A DNA stretch of 38,805 nucleotides. Origin: Acidobacteriota bacterium. Its GTDB lineage: Bacteria > Acidobacteriota > Terriglobia > Terriglobales > Acidobacteriaceae. Shown here one piece after another: positions 27,217-35,889 of the stretch (positions are counted from its first letter, which is position 1; the number at the start of each line of letters is the position of its first letter). The stretch spans positions 1 through 38,805 of the forward strand of contig JAJZCY010000009.1 in assembly GCA_021828835.1 (NCBI GenBank), read 5' to 3'. A model generated the notes under the pieces. The model was not told the origin of the DNA and did no database searches. It saw only the letters and a program-made list of their open reading frames with translations. Both the position numbers and the translations under genes were made by a program.

Positions 27217-27482
27217 GGGTATACCTGAGGAGCAGCGAAATCATGCCGAATTGGTCTGGAAATTGTGCCCGGGGGATCGAGCTCTAGGTCGGACTTTGGC
27301 GCGAACCCAGGGGTGCGCAACTAGCTCATTATGCCAGGGGCAGGCTGTTTTCGTCCCGTTCTGCAACGCAGGTCCAGATGAAGCGTCACAAAATCTGCCT
27401 GATTCGCACGCATACGCCACCGCCAATTCCTGAGAAGAAATTCTCTTGAAATGCGTTGCCAGAAATCAGGATGGAGAAAAAC

Positions 27483-27532
27483 AAGGAGGCCTACGCGATT
27501 TCAGCCAGCCGAAACATCGCTTACGGCCTCCT
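27483..27532 (-). terminator. Terminator-like hairpin downstream of bcp
   Basis: AAGGAGGCC...GGCCTCCT arms with further CGCGAT/ATCGC pairing; T-rich TTGTTTTTCTCC follows on the minus strand. Confidence 0.7.
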
Positions 27533-27542
27533 CAACAACGGC

Positions 27543-28016
27543 TTATTTCTGCCTGTGCTTCCACTCGTGGAGCAGCGCCAGCACCTCCTCGGCGTGACCC
27601 TCAGGCTTCACTTTGGGAAAGATGTGAATGAGCGTGCGGTCGGGGCCGATTAGAAACGTGGTCCGCTCGATACCCATTACCTTCTTGCCGTACATGTTCT
27701 TTTCCTTGAGCACGCCAAACTGGTTGCAGACCTTCTCATCGACATCGGCCAAGAGCGTGTAAGGCAGGTTGAACTTGGCCTTGAACTTCGCCTGGTCGCG
27801 GGGTGTGTCGCGGGAGATGCCGAGCACCACCGCGCCAGCATCTTGCAACTTCTGGAAGGTGTCGCGGAAGCCGCAGGCCTCGATGGTGCAGCCGGGGGTA
27901 TCCGCACGGGGATAGAAGAAGAGGATAACGGGTTTGCCCGAGTAATCCGAGAGGCTGACGGTCTTCTCCTCGTCGGTCTGGAGCGTGAAATCGGCGACTT
28001 TCTCGTTGATTTCCAT
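27543..28016 (-). CDS. bcp: Thioredoxin-dependent peroxiredoxin (Bcp type)
   Basis: GKPVILFFYPRADTPGCTIEACGFRDTFQKL peroxidatic Cys motif, LGISRDTP, RTTFLIGPDRTL. Confidence 0.95.
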   Translation of the reverse strand: MEINEKVADFTLQTDEEKTVSLSDYSGKPVILFFYPRADTPGCTIEACGFRDTFQKLQDAGAVVLGISRDTPRDQAKFKAKFNLPYTLLADVDEKVCNQFGVLKEKNMYGKKVMGIERTTFLIGPDRTLIHIFPKVKPEGHAEEVLALLHEWKHRQK

Positions 28017-28173
28017 GGGAAGGACCTCGCAACTAGGATGATAGGCGATTTGGCCGCTGCACAGCGATTCTTTCCAGTGTGGCGGCCGTGCGTCTAATCT
28101 CGTAACGACGCCGGGATGCGGTGGGCAGCCGCATCCAAGGGAAAGCGCCGCGAAGAGTTACGGAGAGCACAAT

Positions 28174-29613
28174 TTGCATGGTCAGGCCAATAATTCGCCC
28201 CGCAGGCTGGCTGCCTGGATAGCGGGCGTCCTCTGCTGCCTGGCTGCGCTGCCGGCAGTTGCCCAGTATCCAGGCCAGATCAGCACCAAGCCCAAGAACG
28301 TGCCGCCCCTGCGCGCGGTGGCCGTCATCGAGTGGACCGGAACCCTGAAGAAGCCGACCGCCAGCCGGGTGATTCCCATCAGCGTCTGGGATGGGACAAC
28401 GCTTCAGGATGCCGGCATCTACCTGGCGCGGCCCGCGCCTCTCGCGCTGCAAAGCGAGACCGAATACGTGCTTCAGAAAGACGGCCGCGACGACGGCCTG
28501 TTCGACGTGAGCGAAGCCGCCAACCAGGGCGGCACTTGGATCGGCTTCGGCGAGTGGAAGCCCTTGCCCACCGGGCCCTCGCCCGCCGAGCTGGCCCGGG
28601 AGCGCGCCAATCGGGAGTTCGCAGCGGAGGACGCGGGCGATGAGGACGAGCCTGTCCTGCACCGCAAATATCATCCCGGCGATGCGCAATCCGCGGGCGG
28701 CAAAGCCGGAAAGACTGCCAACAACGCGCCCGCGCCCGATCCGGACCGCCCCCGGCTGGGCGGCGACGACACTACAAGCGGAAGCTCGACGACGGCGGAC
28801 AACAATGCGCCGCCCCCCGATCCCGACCGGCCGCGCCTCAAGGCCGATGACAACTCCAAGCCGGCGAAGGCCCCTAGCTCCGGCGCCGGCCAGGACATGG
28901 CTCATGTGACGGATCTTCCCAACATCGCCGACCCCGACCGGCCCCGGCTGGCCTATGGCAAGCCGGCCGATTACCAGGGGCCGGCGGTCAAGCCGACGGT
29001 CATGGGGCTGCCCCCGGATATGCACCAGCAGGTCGGCATCTCCGACGTGCGCAAGATTCAGAACCACCCCTGGGACTACAGTTGGGCCAATCCGGCCGAC
29101 GCCCTGAAGATGAAGACCGCTCTGGAACAGATCGCCCGCAAGGCGATGGGCCTCGACCAGCCCGCCGCTCAGGCGCCAGCCTCAAAGAGCAAGCGGACTT
29201 CGCGCACCCGCAAAGCGGCGGCCCCGCCTCCGCCCCCGGTTCCGCTCGAAGACGAGCAGTTCCGGGTGCTTGAGCTGACCTACGGCTCCGGCGCGACGAT
29301 GGTCTTCTCCGCCCATACCAAGGGCGCCGGCGCCGCCGAGAAGTTCATCACCCTGATTGCCCAGCCCGATCTTTACGGCGGAGTCATGGTCCTCTATAAG
29401 AACCTCACGGACGCCGATCACCTGGACCTGACGCCCCGGATGCGGCTAGTGGATGCTGTCGATGCGGAAGGCGACAACCGGGGCGAGCTGCTCTTCGAGC
29501 TGCGCGGCAAGATCCAGCGCGAGTTCGCGCTGTTCCGCGTGGTGCGCGGCCAGGCCACCGAAATCTTCGTGACCAGTCCGCTGGGTCAGGGCCGGGCTGC
29601 CGCTGCCGAATAA
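28174..29613 (+). CDS. Secreted hypothetical protein with DPDRPRL repeats
   Basis: TTG start then signal peptide (AAWIAGVLCCLAALPAVAQ); three copies of (P)DPDRPRL in a proline-rich middle; conserved-looking C-terminal beta-rich region. Confidence 0.75.
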   Translation: MHGQANNSPRRLAAWIAGVLCCLAALPAVAQYPGQISTKPKNVPPLRAVAVIEWTGTLKKPTASRVIPISVWDGTTLQDAGIYLARPAPLALQSETEYVLQKDGRDDGLFDVSEAANQGGTWIGFGEWKPLPTGPSPAELARERANREFAAEDAGDEDEPVLHRKYHPGDAQSAGGKAGKTANNAPAPDPDRPRLGGDDTTSGSSTTADNNAPPPDPDRPRLKADDNSKPAKAPSSGAGQDMAHVTDLPNIADPDRPRLAYGKPADYQGPAVKPTVMGLPPDMHQQVGISDVRKIQNHPWDYSWANPADALKMKTALEQIARKAMGLDQPAAQAPASKSKRTSRTRKAAAPPPPPVPLEDEQFRVLELTYGSGATMVFSAHTKGAGAAEKFITLIAQPDLYGGVMVLYKNLTDADHLDLTPRMRLVDAVDAEGDNRGELLFELRGKIQREFALFRVVRGQATEIFVTSPLGQGRAAAAE

Positions 29614-29814
29614 GCGATTTCGGGGAGCCGCAAAGGCTCTACCGCCCGGTCGAATGCAGGTTGCAACACCAACCGGAGGCTCCCCGCCGCGCCCCTTGGC
29701 CGCCATTCCGGCCCGCATCAAAAATGGAAGGCCAAACGGCTCTCTGTGCAACCCTCCTATACAATGAGGTAACATGGTGGGTTTCCCGACACCTCCTGAA
29801 GGACTTCCGAACGA

Positions 29815-30822
29815 ATGGCAACACCCGTAGCTTCCCCTTCCACCCAAACTGCCACCGACGTACTGACCTTTCCTGACCATCAGGAAGCAGAGACGCAGCC
29901 CCACAAGCCCCTGCACCCTGTGCATGCAGTCCCCGCGCGCGAGCAGATTCGCATGGGCCGCTCGGTCACGGTCAAGGAAGGACTGAATACCGGCACGCTC
30001 GCCATCATCATCCTCTTCCACCTGGGAGCAGCCGCCGCGCTGTTCTTCTTCAGCTGGGAGCGGTTGCTGGTGATGTCGATTCTGTATGTGCTGGCCATTA
30101 ACGTGGGTATCGGCATGTGCTATCACCGCCTGCTGACACACCGCGGCTACCAGGTGCCAAAGTGGATTGAGTACGCCATGACCGTCTGCGCCACTCTCGC
30201 GCTCGAGGGCGGACCGATCTTCTGGGTGTCCACGCATCGCGTGCACCATCAGCTCAGCGACCAGCAGGGCGATCCGCACACACCGCGCGAAGGCGCCTGG
30301 TGGGCGCACACCGGCTGGATCTTCTTCGGCGAGGCTCTGCATTCGCAGCCGGCCGCGCTCAGCCGCTACTCGCCCGACCTGGCCCGCGACCGCTTCCATG
30401 TGTGGCTGAGCAAGTGGCACTGGGTACCGATGGTCATCAGCGGCCTGCTGCTGGTGGGTCTGGGCTGGGCCTTCGGCGGCCCGGTCAACGCGCTGGGCAT
30501 GCTGCTGTGGGGCGTTTTCCTTCGTGTCACGCTCGGCCTGCACGCCACCTGGCTGGTGAACTCGGCCACGCACCTTTGGGGCAGCCGCCGCTTCCAGACG
30601 CGCGACGACTCGCGCAATAGCTGGTGGGTGGCGCTGTTGACGGGCGGCGAAGGCTGGCATAACAATCACCACGCTCACCCTGTGAGCGCCCGCCACGGTC
30701 TCACCTGGTACGAGGTCGACCCCAACTTCTGGGGCATCTGGATCCTCGCCAAGCTCGGCCTGGCCAAGAAGATCCAGGTGGCCAAGTTCGACCCCGCCAA
30801 CCCCAAGCCGGCAGGAGTATAG
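29815..30822 (+). CDS. Fatty acid (acyl-CoA delta-9-type) desaturase
   Basis: Histidine boxes HRLLTH, HRVHH, HNNHH and GEGWHNNHHAHP; TM segments. Confidence 0.94.
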   Translation: MATPVASPSTQTATDVLTFPDHQEAETQPHKPLHPVHAVPAREQIRMGRSVTVKEGLNTGTLAIIILFHLGAAAALFFFSWERLLVMSILYVLAINVGIGMCYHRLLTHRGYQVPKWIEYAMTVCATLALEGGPIFWVSTHRVHHQLSDQQGDPHTPREGAWWAHTGWIFFGEALHSQPAALSRYSPDLARDRFHVWLSKWHWVPMVISGLLLVGLGWAFGGPVNALGMLLWGVFLRVTLGLHATWLVNSATHLWGSRRFQTRDDSRNSWWVALLTGGEGWHNNHHAHPVSARHGLTWYEVDPNFWGIWILAKLGLAKKIQVAKFDPANPKPAGV

Positions 30823-30861
30823 CGGCAGGGAAGTCGGCACCAGGAGAAACAGCAAACCAGG

Positions 30862-30901
30862 AAAGTAAAAGCCCTCGCCAGCTGGCGAGGGCTTTTACTT
30901 T
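30862..30901. terminator. Perfect 40-bp palindromic bidirectional terminator
   Basis: AAAGTAAAAGCCCTCGCCAG|CTGGCGAGGGCTTTTACTTT, A/T-rich outer arms and GC core, between convergent genes. Confidence 0.92.
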
Positions 30902-30950
30902 TGGGTCCACAAGGCCGGTTGTACGGAGTCGGGCAACCGTCGCCCGGAGG

Positions 30951-31499
30951 CTATTGCATCTGGATGGCTGTCACTTCAAGCTCCATCGACCCCTTGCTGT
31001 CCAGGGAGTCGGATTTGAAGACGACGGTGGGCTTCCCAACCGGGACCAGGACATCGCCGGTCCAGACATTCTGGCGGAGAACTGGCTCGGAGACCCCTGC
31101 CACCACTCTGGGCGTCTCCATACTGCTGACTTCCGCGTGGAGATTAAAGGCAAGATGGTTTCCGTCTTCATGAATGTCGCTGGCGGTAATTTTTGTTCCG
31201 ATGTCGATGTACTGGAATTGATCCCCGCCGGTGCGAATGGGTATCTTGGAGCCAACCGTGACAGAACTGTTGCGCCTTCCCACAGCGTTGGCTGTAGTGC
31301 TGAACGAGCGGCTGTTCACCGGCTTGCCCGCTGAATCGAGCTCTTCGAGAACATAATCGAGGCGATAGAAATGGCCGGGCTGGGCGGCATCGGCGCGGTG
31401 GGCAGAATCCGCAGCTTTCGGCCCTTGCTGGGCAGGCGTGGAAACCGCGAATACCGGGACCAGCGCGAGAAGAGCAAAGCAGACGGCAAGTTTGCGCAT
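30951..31499 (-). CDS. Secreted conserved-type hypothetical protein
   Basis: Signal peptide MRKLAVCFALLALVPVFAVSTPAQQ; beta-rich body; start placed at internal ATG 31499 (upstream part overlaps another ORF). Confidence 0.75.
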   Translation of the reverse strand: MRKLAVCFALLALVPVFAVSTPAQQGPKAADSAHRADAAQPGHFYRLDYVLEELDSAGKPVNSRSFSTTANAVGRRNSSVTVGSKIPIRTGGDQFQYIDIGTKITASDIHEDGNHLAFNLHAEVSSMETPRVVAGVSEPVLRQNVWTGDVLVPVGKPTVVFKSDSLDSKGSMELEVTAIQMQ

Positions 31500-31509
31500 A
31501 AGGTTCTCC

Positions 31510-31839
31510 TTAGTTCGTGTTCGTGCCTTCATTGAGCGCATCGAGAGAAAGAGCATGAACCGACGCGAGAGGCAGCGGAACCTGCCCCTGCTCCGATTCG
31601 GCAAGAGCTTGCTGGGCCGCGGGCGGCGCATGCGCAACGTAATCGGCAAGCGCGCGCTCCTGCGGGGTCGGCGGGGTGGGAGTTGGGAAGACATCGAGCT
31701 TAGGAAGCCGGCGGAAGACAAAGCGCGCCCGGCGCTGTACCAGGGAGGTGAATGCCGCATCCTCAGCGCTCACGAGGCCTTCCCCATCTCGCATCTGCGG
31801 CCAGACCATTCCCCTCGAGGTGCAAGCATCCCCAACCAT
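31510..31839 (-). CDS. Hypothetical protein
   Basis: ATG preceded by AGGAG at good spacing; abuts the downstream secreted protein gene on the same strand. Confidence 0.55.
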   Translation of the reverse strand: MVGDACTSRGMVWPQMRDGEGLVSAEDAAFTSLVQRRARFVFRRLPKLDVFPTPTPPTPQERALADYVAHAPPAAQQALAESEQGQVPLPLASVHALSLDALNEGTNTN

Positions 31840-32014
31840 CCTCGCTCCTGTTACACACGCTAAGACGAGCAGACGTTTGCAGGTGTTCAGATATTTTAAG
31901 GATTCTTGCTAATGCGGAATGGAAATTTGGGAGCGAGCGCCCGGATAGCTGCGCGCTCTCAGGGGCGTAGCCACAGATCGGCCGTCCTAGCTCTCAAACG
32001 GCTGTTGTCCTTCC

Positions 32015-32347
32015 CTACCGCGTTGGCAGCGGATGGTTGGGAGGATGCCCTGCGGGAGGCAGCGGCCGGATCTTGCCGCCGTTGGCCCAGCTCAGGGCCA
32101 CAAACCAGCCGATGATCGTCCAGCCCAGCAGAACATTGACCACCACGATCCAAACACAGGACTGACAGCCGCGATAAATGGCGACGATGGTGGGCAGCAG
32201 GTAGATCCCGAGCATCACCAGGGCCATCAGGAAATTCACCGGGGCCAGCAGGTTTTCTACGTGCTCCGCGAGCCCGACCAGGAGGAGCAGCAGCGCCAGA
32301 AAGCCAAAACCTGCAATCATGATCAGGCGGAACAGCTTGCTTTCCAT
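32015..32347 (-). CDS. Superinfection-immunity-type small membrane protein
   Basis: MALVMLGIYLLPTIVAIYRGCQSCVWIVVVNVLLGWTIIGWFVALSWA matches the YLLPT.VA..R......I...N.LLGWT.IGW..AL.WA pattern; start at internal ATG 32347. Confidence 0.85.
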   Translation of the reverse strand: MESKLFRLIMIAGFGFLALLLLLVGLAEHVENLLAPVNFLMALVMLGIYLLPTIVAIYRGCQSCVWIVVVNVLLGWTIIGWFVALSWANGGKIRPLPPAGHPPNHPLPTR

Positions 32348-32523
32348 CGTCCACCTCCCCAATTGCGCCCCTAGTCTAGCCCCGAACCGGAGCGCGCGCA
32401 AGGATGCAGGCGACACGCGACCGGTCCGCGCTCCGATCGAGAAATGCGCGGCGCGAAAACGGTTTTCCACATGACGGCTTGGTGACAACTTGATCGCTCG
32501 GTAGTCAAAACCCGTGTTCTGAG

Positions 32524-33609
32524 ATGATTACCGTCAACGCGCTCACACGCAGGTATTCCCATACCGTTGCCGTCGATCAAATCTCATTTTCGGTCGAGAA
32601 GGGCCAGATCGTCGGCTTTCTGGGCCCAAATGGCGCCGGCAAAACCACCACCATGCGGATGCTCACCTGCTTCCTGCCGCCCACCTCGGGCACCGCCCAG
32701 GTCGCAGGCTACGACATCCTCGAGCAGTCGCTCGAGGTCCGCAAGCGCATCGGCTATCTGCCCGAGACGCCTCCTCTCTATACCGACATGGAGACGGCCG
32801 AGTACCTGCGCTTCGCCGGCCGACTGAAGGGCATGTCGGGCCAGGAGCTGGACGGGCGCATCGAGTACGTGCTGGGCCGCTGCTCGGTAGCCGACGTCCG
32901 CAACAAGCTGCTGGGCAAGCTCTCCAAGGGCTATCGGCAGCGCGTCGGGCTGGCCGCCGCCATCCTGCACAATCCCGACGTGCTTATCCTCGACGAGCCC
33001 ACCGCCGGCCTCGATCCCAAGCAGATCAACGAGACCCGCGACCTGATCAAGGACCTGGCCGGCGAGCACACCATTATTCTGAGCACGCATATCCTGCCTG
33101 AAGTGGAGCAGACCTGCCAGCAGGTGGTCATTATTAACAAAGGCAAGCTGGTGGCCACCGATTCGGTCGCCAACCTGCAAAGCCGCGCCCGCGGCGTCGA
33201 GACCACCATCCTCGAAATCGCCCCTGCCGGGGGCGGGCTTCTGGACGACCGGGTGCCCCAGGTCCCCCGCATTTCGGGACCTGGGAAACCACAAACCTCT
33301 GTCCTGGATATCGATCGCATCCAGCGCACTCTCGCCCAGGTCCCCGGCGTCAGCCGGATTCTTCTCAAGGAACAGCGCGACAACACCGCCATCTTCGAGA
33401 CCGAGAGCCCGCGCGGCGCGCTGGTGCGCGGCGATCTGGCACGCGCGGTCATCGCCGCCGGCTGGGATCTGAACGAGCTGCGGCCAGGCGCCATGAGCCT
33501 GGAAGAAATTTTCCTGCGGCTGACTGGCGGCGACGTCGCCCAACCTCAACTTGTGCCGCCGCCAGCCGCTCCGGAGGAACCCCAAGCCCACCAGGAGCCC
33601 AACGCATGA
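32524..33609 (+). CDS. ABC transporter ATP-binding protein (GldA-type)
   Basis: FLGPNGAGKTTTMRML, LSKGYRQRVGLAAAILHNPDVLILDEPTAGLDPKQ; followed by permease and GldG-like genes. Confidence 0.95.
   Translation: MITVNALTRRYSHTVAVDQISFSVEKGQIVGFLGPNGAGKTTTMRMLTCFLPPTSGTAQVAGYDILEQSLEVRKRIGYLPETPPLYTDMETAEYLRFAGRLKGMSGQELDGRIEYVLGRCSVADVRNKLLGKLSKGYRQRVGLAAAILHNPDVLILDEPTAGLDPKQINETRDLIKDLAGEHTIILSTHILPEVEQTCQQVVIINKGKLVATDSVANLQSRARGVETTILEIAPAGGGLLDDRVPQVPRISGPGKPQTSVLDIDRIQRTLAQVPGVSRILLKEQRDNTAIFETESPRGALVRGDLARAVIAAGWDLNELRPGAMSLEEIFLRLTGGDVAQPQLVPPPAAPEEPQAHQEPNA
33257..33285. repeat. Palindromic element within the GldA-type ATPase gene
   Basis: CCCAGGTCCC-CCGCATTTC-GGGACCTGGG, encoding VPQVPRISGPGKP in-frame. 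Confidence 0.7.
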
Positions 33610-34373
33610 AAAACATCTGGATCATCTTCTCCAAGGAGATGAAGAGCTACTTTGCGTCGCCCATCGCGTGGCTGCTGCTAACGCTCTTCGCCGTCGTCTT
33701 CGGTTACTTCTTCTGGACCGCGCTCGAGTTCTTCACCACCATGAGCATGGAGATCCAGATGAGCGGCCAGGCCTACCCCATCAACGTGAATGAGCAGGTC
33801 ATCCGGCCGCTGCTCGGCAACGTGAGCGTGCTGGGGCTCTTCTTCATTCCCCTGATCACCATGCGGCTCTTCGCCGAGGAGAAGCGTACCGGCACCATCG
33901 AACTGCTGGCCACCTCGCCGGTGCGCGATGTCGAGATCATTTTGGGCAAGTGGCTGGCGGCGCTGGGACTCTACGCCTGCATGCTCTTCTTCACCGCCAT
34001 CAACTTTGCGTTTCTATTTCACTATGGCAAGCCTGACTGGAAGCCGCTGCTGGTCGGCTTCCTGGGCCTGCTCTTGCAGGCGGGTGGATTGCTGGCGCTG
34101 GGCACGTTCATCTCGACGCTCACGCGCAACCAGATCATCGCCGGCGCCGCAACCTTCGCGGTCTGCCTCTTGCTTTTTGTGTTCGCGTGGGTGAGCGGCT
34201 TCAACTCCGCCACCTGGGCCACCGTGTTGGCCTACTTCTCCGTGGCCACGCACGATGAGTCCTTCGCTCGCGGGGTGCTCGACTTGAAAGACTCTATCTA
34301 CTATCTCAGCGTGATTTTCCTGGGGCTCTTCTTCACCGCCCGCTCCATGGAAGCGCTGCGCTGGAGGTCTTGA
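33606..34373 (+). CDS. ABC transporter permease (GldF-type)
   Basis: MKNIWIIFSKEMKSYFASPIAWLLLTLFAVVFGYFFW; FAEEKRTGTIELLATSPVRDVEIILGKWLAALGLY; ATGA-type overlap with the ATPase gene. Confidence 0.94.
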   Translation: MKNIWIIFSKEMKSYFASPIAWLLLTLFAVVFGYFFWTALEFFTTMSMEIQMSGQAYPINVNEQVIRPLLGNVSVLGLFFIPLITMRLFAEEKRTGTIELLATSPVRDVEIILGKWLAALGLYACMLFFTAINFAFLFHYGKPDWKPLLVGFLGLLLQAGGLLALGTFISTLTRNQIIAGAATFAVCLLLFVFAWVSGFNSATWATVLAYFSVATHDESFARGVLDLKDSIYYLSVIFLGLFFTARSMEALRWRS

Positions 34374-34382
34374 GAAACGGGA

Positions 34383-35765
34383 ATGGCGAATCAGTGGAAC
34401 AAGGCGAGGCAGACCCGTTATGCGCTCTATGCGGTGTTCTACGTTCTGGTGGTGATCGCCGCTGCGGTGATCGTGAACGTGCTGGCCAACCGCTACGACA
34501 AGACCTGGGACTCCACCTCAAACAAGCGCTACAGCCTCTCCGAGGAGACGCACAAGATCGTGGGCGGCCTCAAGCAGGAGGCCACCATCCTCTACTTCAA
34601 CCAGAGCACGCGCTTCGCCCAGGCGCGTGACCTGCTCGACGAATACAAGAACCTGTCGCCGCGCGTGCGCATCCGCTATGTGGATCCGGACAAGGATCCC
34701 ACTCTGACCCGCGCCGACGGCGTGCAGAACATGGGCACCGCGATCGTGCAGATCGGCGACAGAAAAGCTACCGCGACGGCCTTCTCCGAAGAGGGCATCA
34801 CCGGCGCCTTCATTCGCGACATCAAGACCAATACGCGCACCGTCTGCTTTGTCACCGGCAGCGGCGAGCACCAGATCGACGCGAGCGGCCGCGACGGTCT
34901 CTCCGAGTTCAAGACCGATCTCGCCAAGGAAAGCTATCAGACCCAGTCGATTGATCTGCTGAGCAAGGCCCAGGTGCCTGCGGATTGCACGGTGGCGGTG
35001 GTTGCCGGTCCGCAGCACGATTATCCGCAGACCGAGGTGGACGCGATCCAGAAGTATGTACAGGGCGGCGGCCGCGCCATGTTCCTGCTTGACCCGCCGC
35101 TGAAGGGCCGCGTCACCAATATCGCCGCCAATGACGCGCTCGACAGCATGCTCTCGGGCTGGGGCATCACGCTCCAGAAGGACCTGGTGCTCGATCTCAA
35201 TCCCATCGGCCAGCTCACCGGCACCGGCCCCGAGGTTCCGCTGGTCACCAGCTACGATTCGCAGCCTATTGTGAACGATCTGCGGGGCAACGCCACCGGC
35301 TTCCCGCTGTCGCGCTCGCTCGATGTGCACGGCACGCCGCACACCACCGTGCAGGCGCTGTTCAGTTCGTCCAGTTCCAGCCTGGCCGATACCAATCTGG
35401 CTGCCACCGAGGTGCGCGTCAACGATCCCAGCAACCGCAAGGGACCACAGACGCTGGGCGCGGCGGGCACTTACAACGCCGGCAAGGCGAGCGCGCAGGG
35501 CCGCTTCGTGGTGATCGGCAGCTCCACCTGGCTCACCAACAGCTTTCTGAACTTCAACGGCAACGCCGACCTGGCGGTCAATGCGATCAACTGGCTGGCC
35601 TCCGATGAGGACCTGATTTCGATTCATCCCAAGCCGCCGGACAACCGGCCGGTGACCATGACCAAGGCGCAGATGGGTCTGGTGCGCATCACCAGCCAGT
35701 TCATTCTGCCGCTCATCATGATCGTGCTGGGCACGCTGGTCTGGTGGCGTCGCCGGCGCTCGTAG
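34383..35765 (+). CDS. GldG-type ABC auxiliary protein
   Basis: N-term TM, NKRYSLSEETHKIVGGLKQEATILYFNQ, ...LLDEYKNLSPRVRIRYVDPDKDP, C-term TM plus WWRRRRS. Confidence 0.92.
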   Translation: MANQWNKARQTRYALYAVFYVLVVIAAAVIVNVLANRYDKTWDSTSNKRYSLSEETHKIVGGLKQEATILYFNQSTRFAQARDLLDEYKNLSPRVRIRYVDPDKDPTLTRADGVQNMGTAIVQIGDRKATATAFSEEGITGAFIRDIKTNTRTVCFVTGSGEHQIDASGRDGLSEFKTDLAKESYQTQSIDLLSKAQVPADCTVAVVAGPQHDYPQTEVDAIQKYVQGGGRAMFLLDPPLKGRVTNIAANDALDSMLSGWGITLQKDLVLDLNPIGQLTGTGPEVPLVTSYDSQPIVNDLRGNATGFPLSRSLDVHGTPHTTVQALFSSSSSSLADTNLAATEVRVNDPSNRKGPQTLGAAGTYNAGKASAQGRFVVIGSSTWLTNSFLNFNGNADLAVNAINWLASDEDLISIHPKPPDNRPVTMTKAQMGLVRITSQFILPLIMIVLGTLVWWRRRRS

Positions 35766-35889
35766 ATTTCGATTGCAGTTTTGCTCGTGCATCGTACGTG
35801 ATTTCCCAGGTTTCTCAAAGGCAAGACCTGGGGCGTCCCAGCATTCAGGCGAGGACGCAATTCACTCTCTTCGCTTTGGAACCTCTGCT

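Noticed and set aside
29446-30855. 469-aa minus-strand ORF opposite the desaturase
   Set aside because: Antisense of a gene with intact histidine boxes; no recognisable domain
34518-35792. 424-aa minus-strand ORF opposite the GldG-type gene
   Set aside because: Antisense shadow, V/G/R-rich low-information translation
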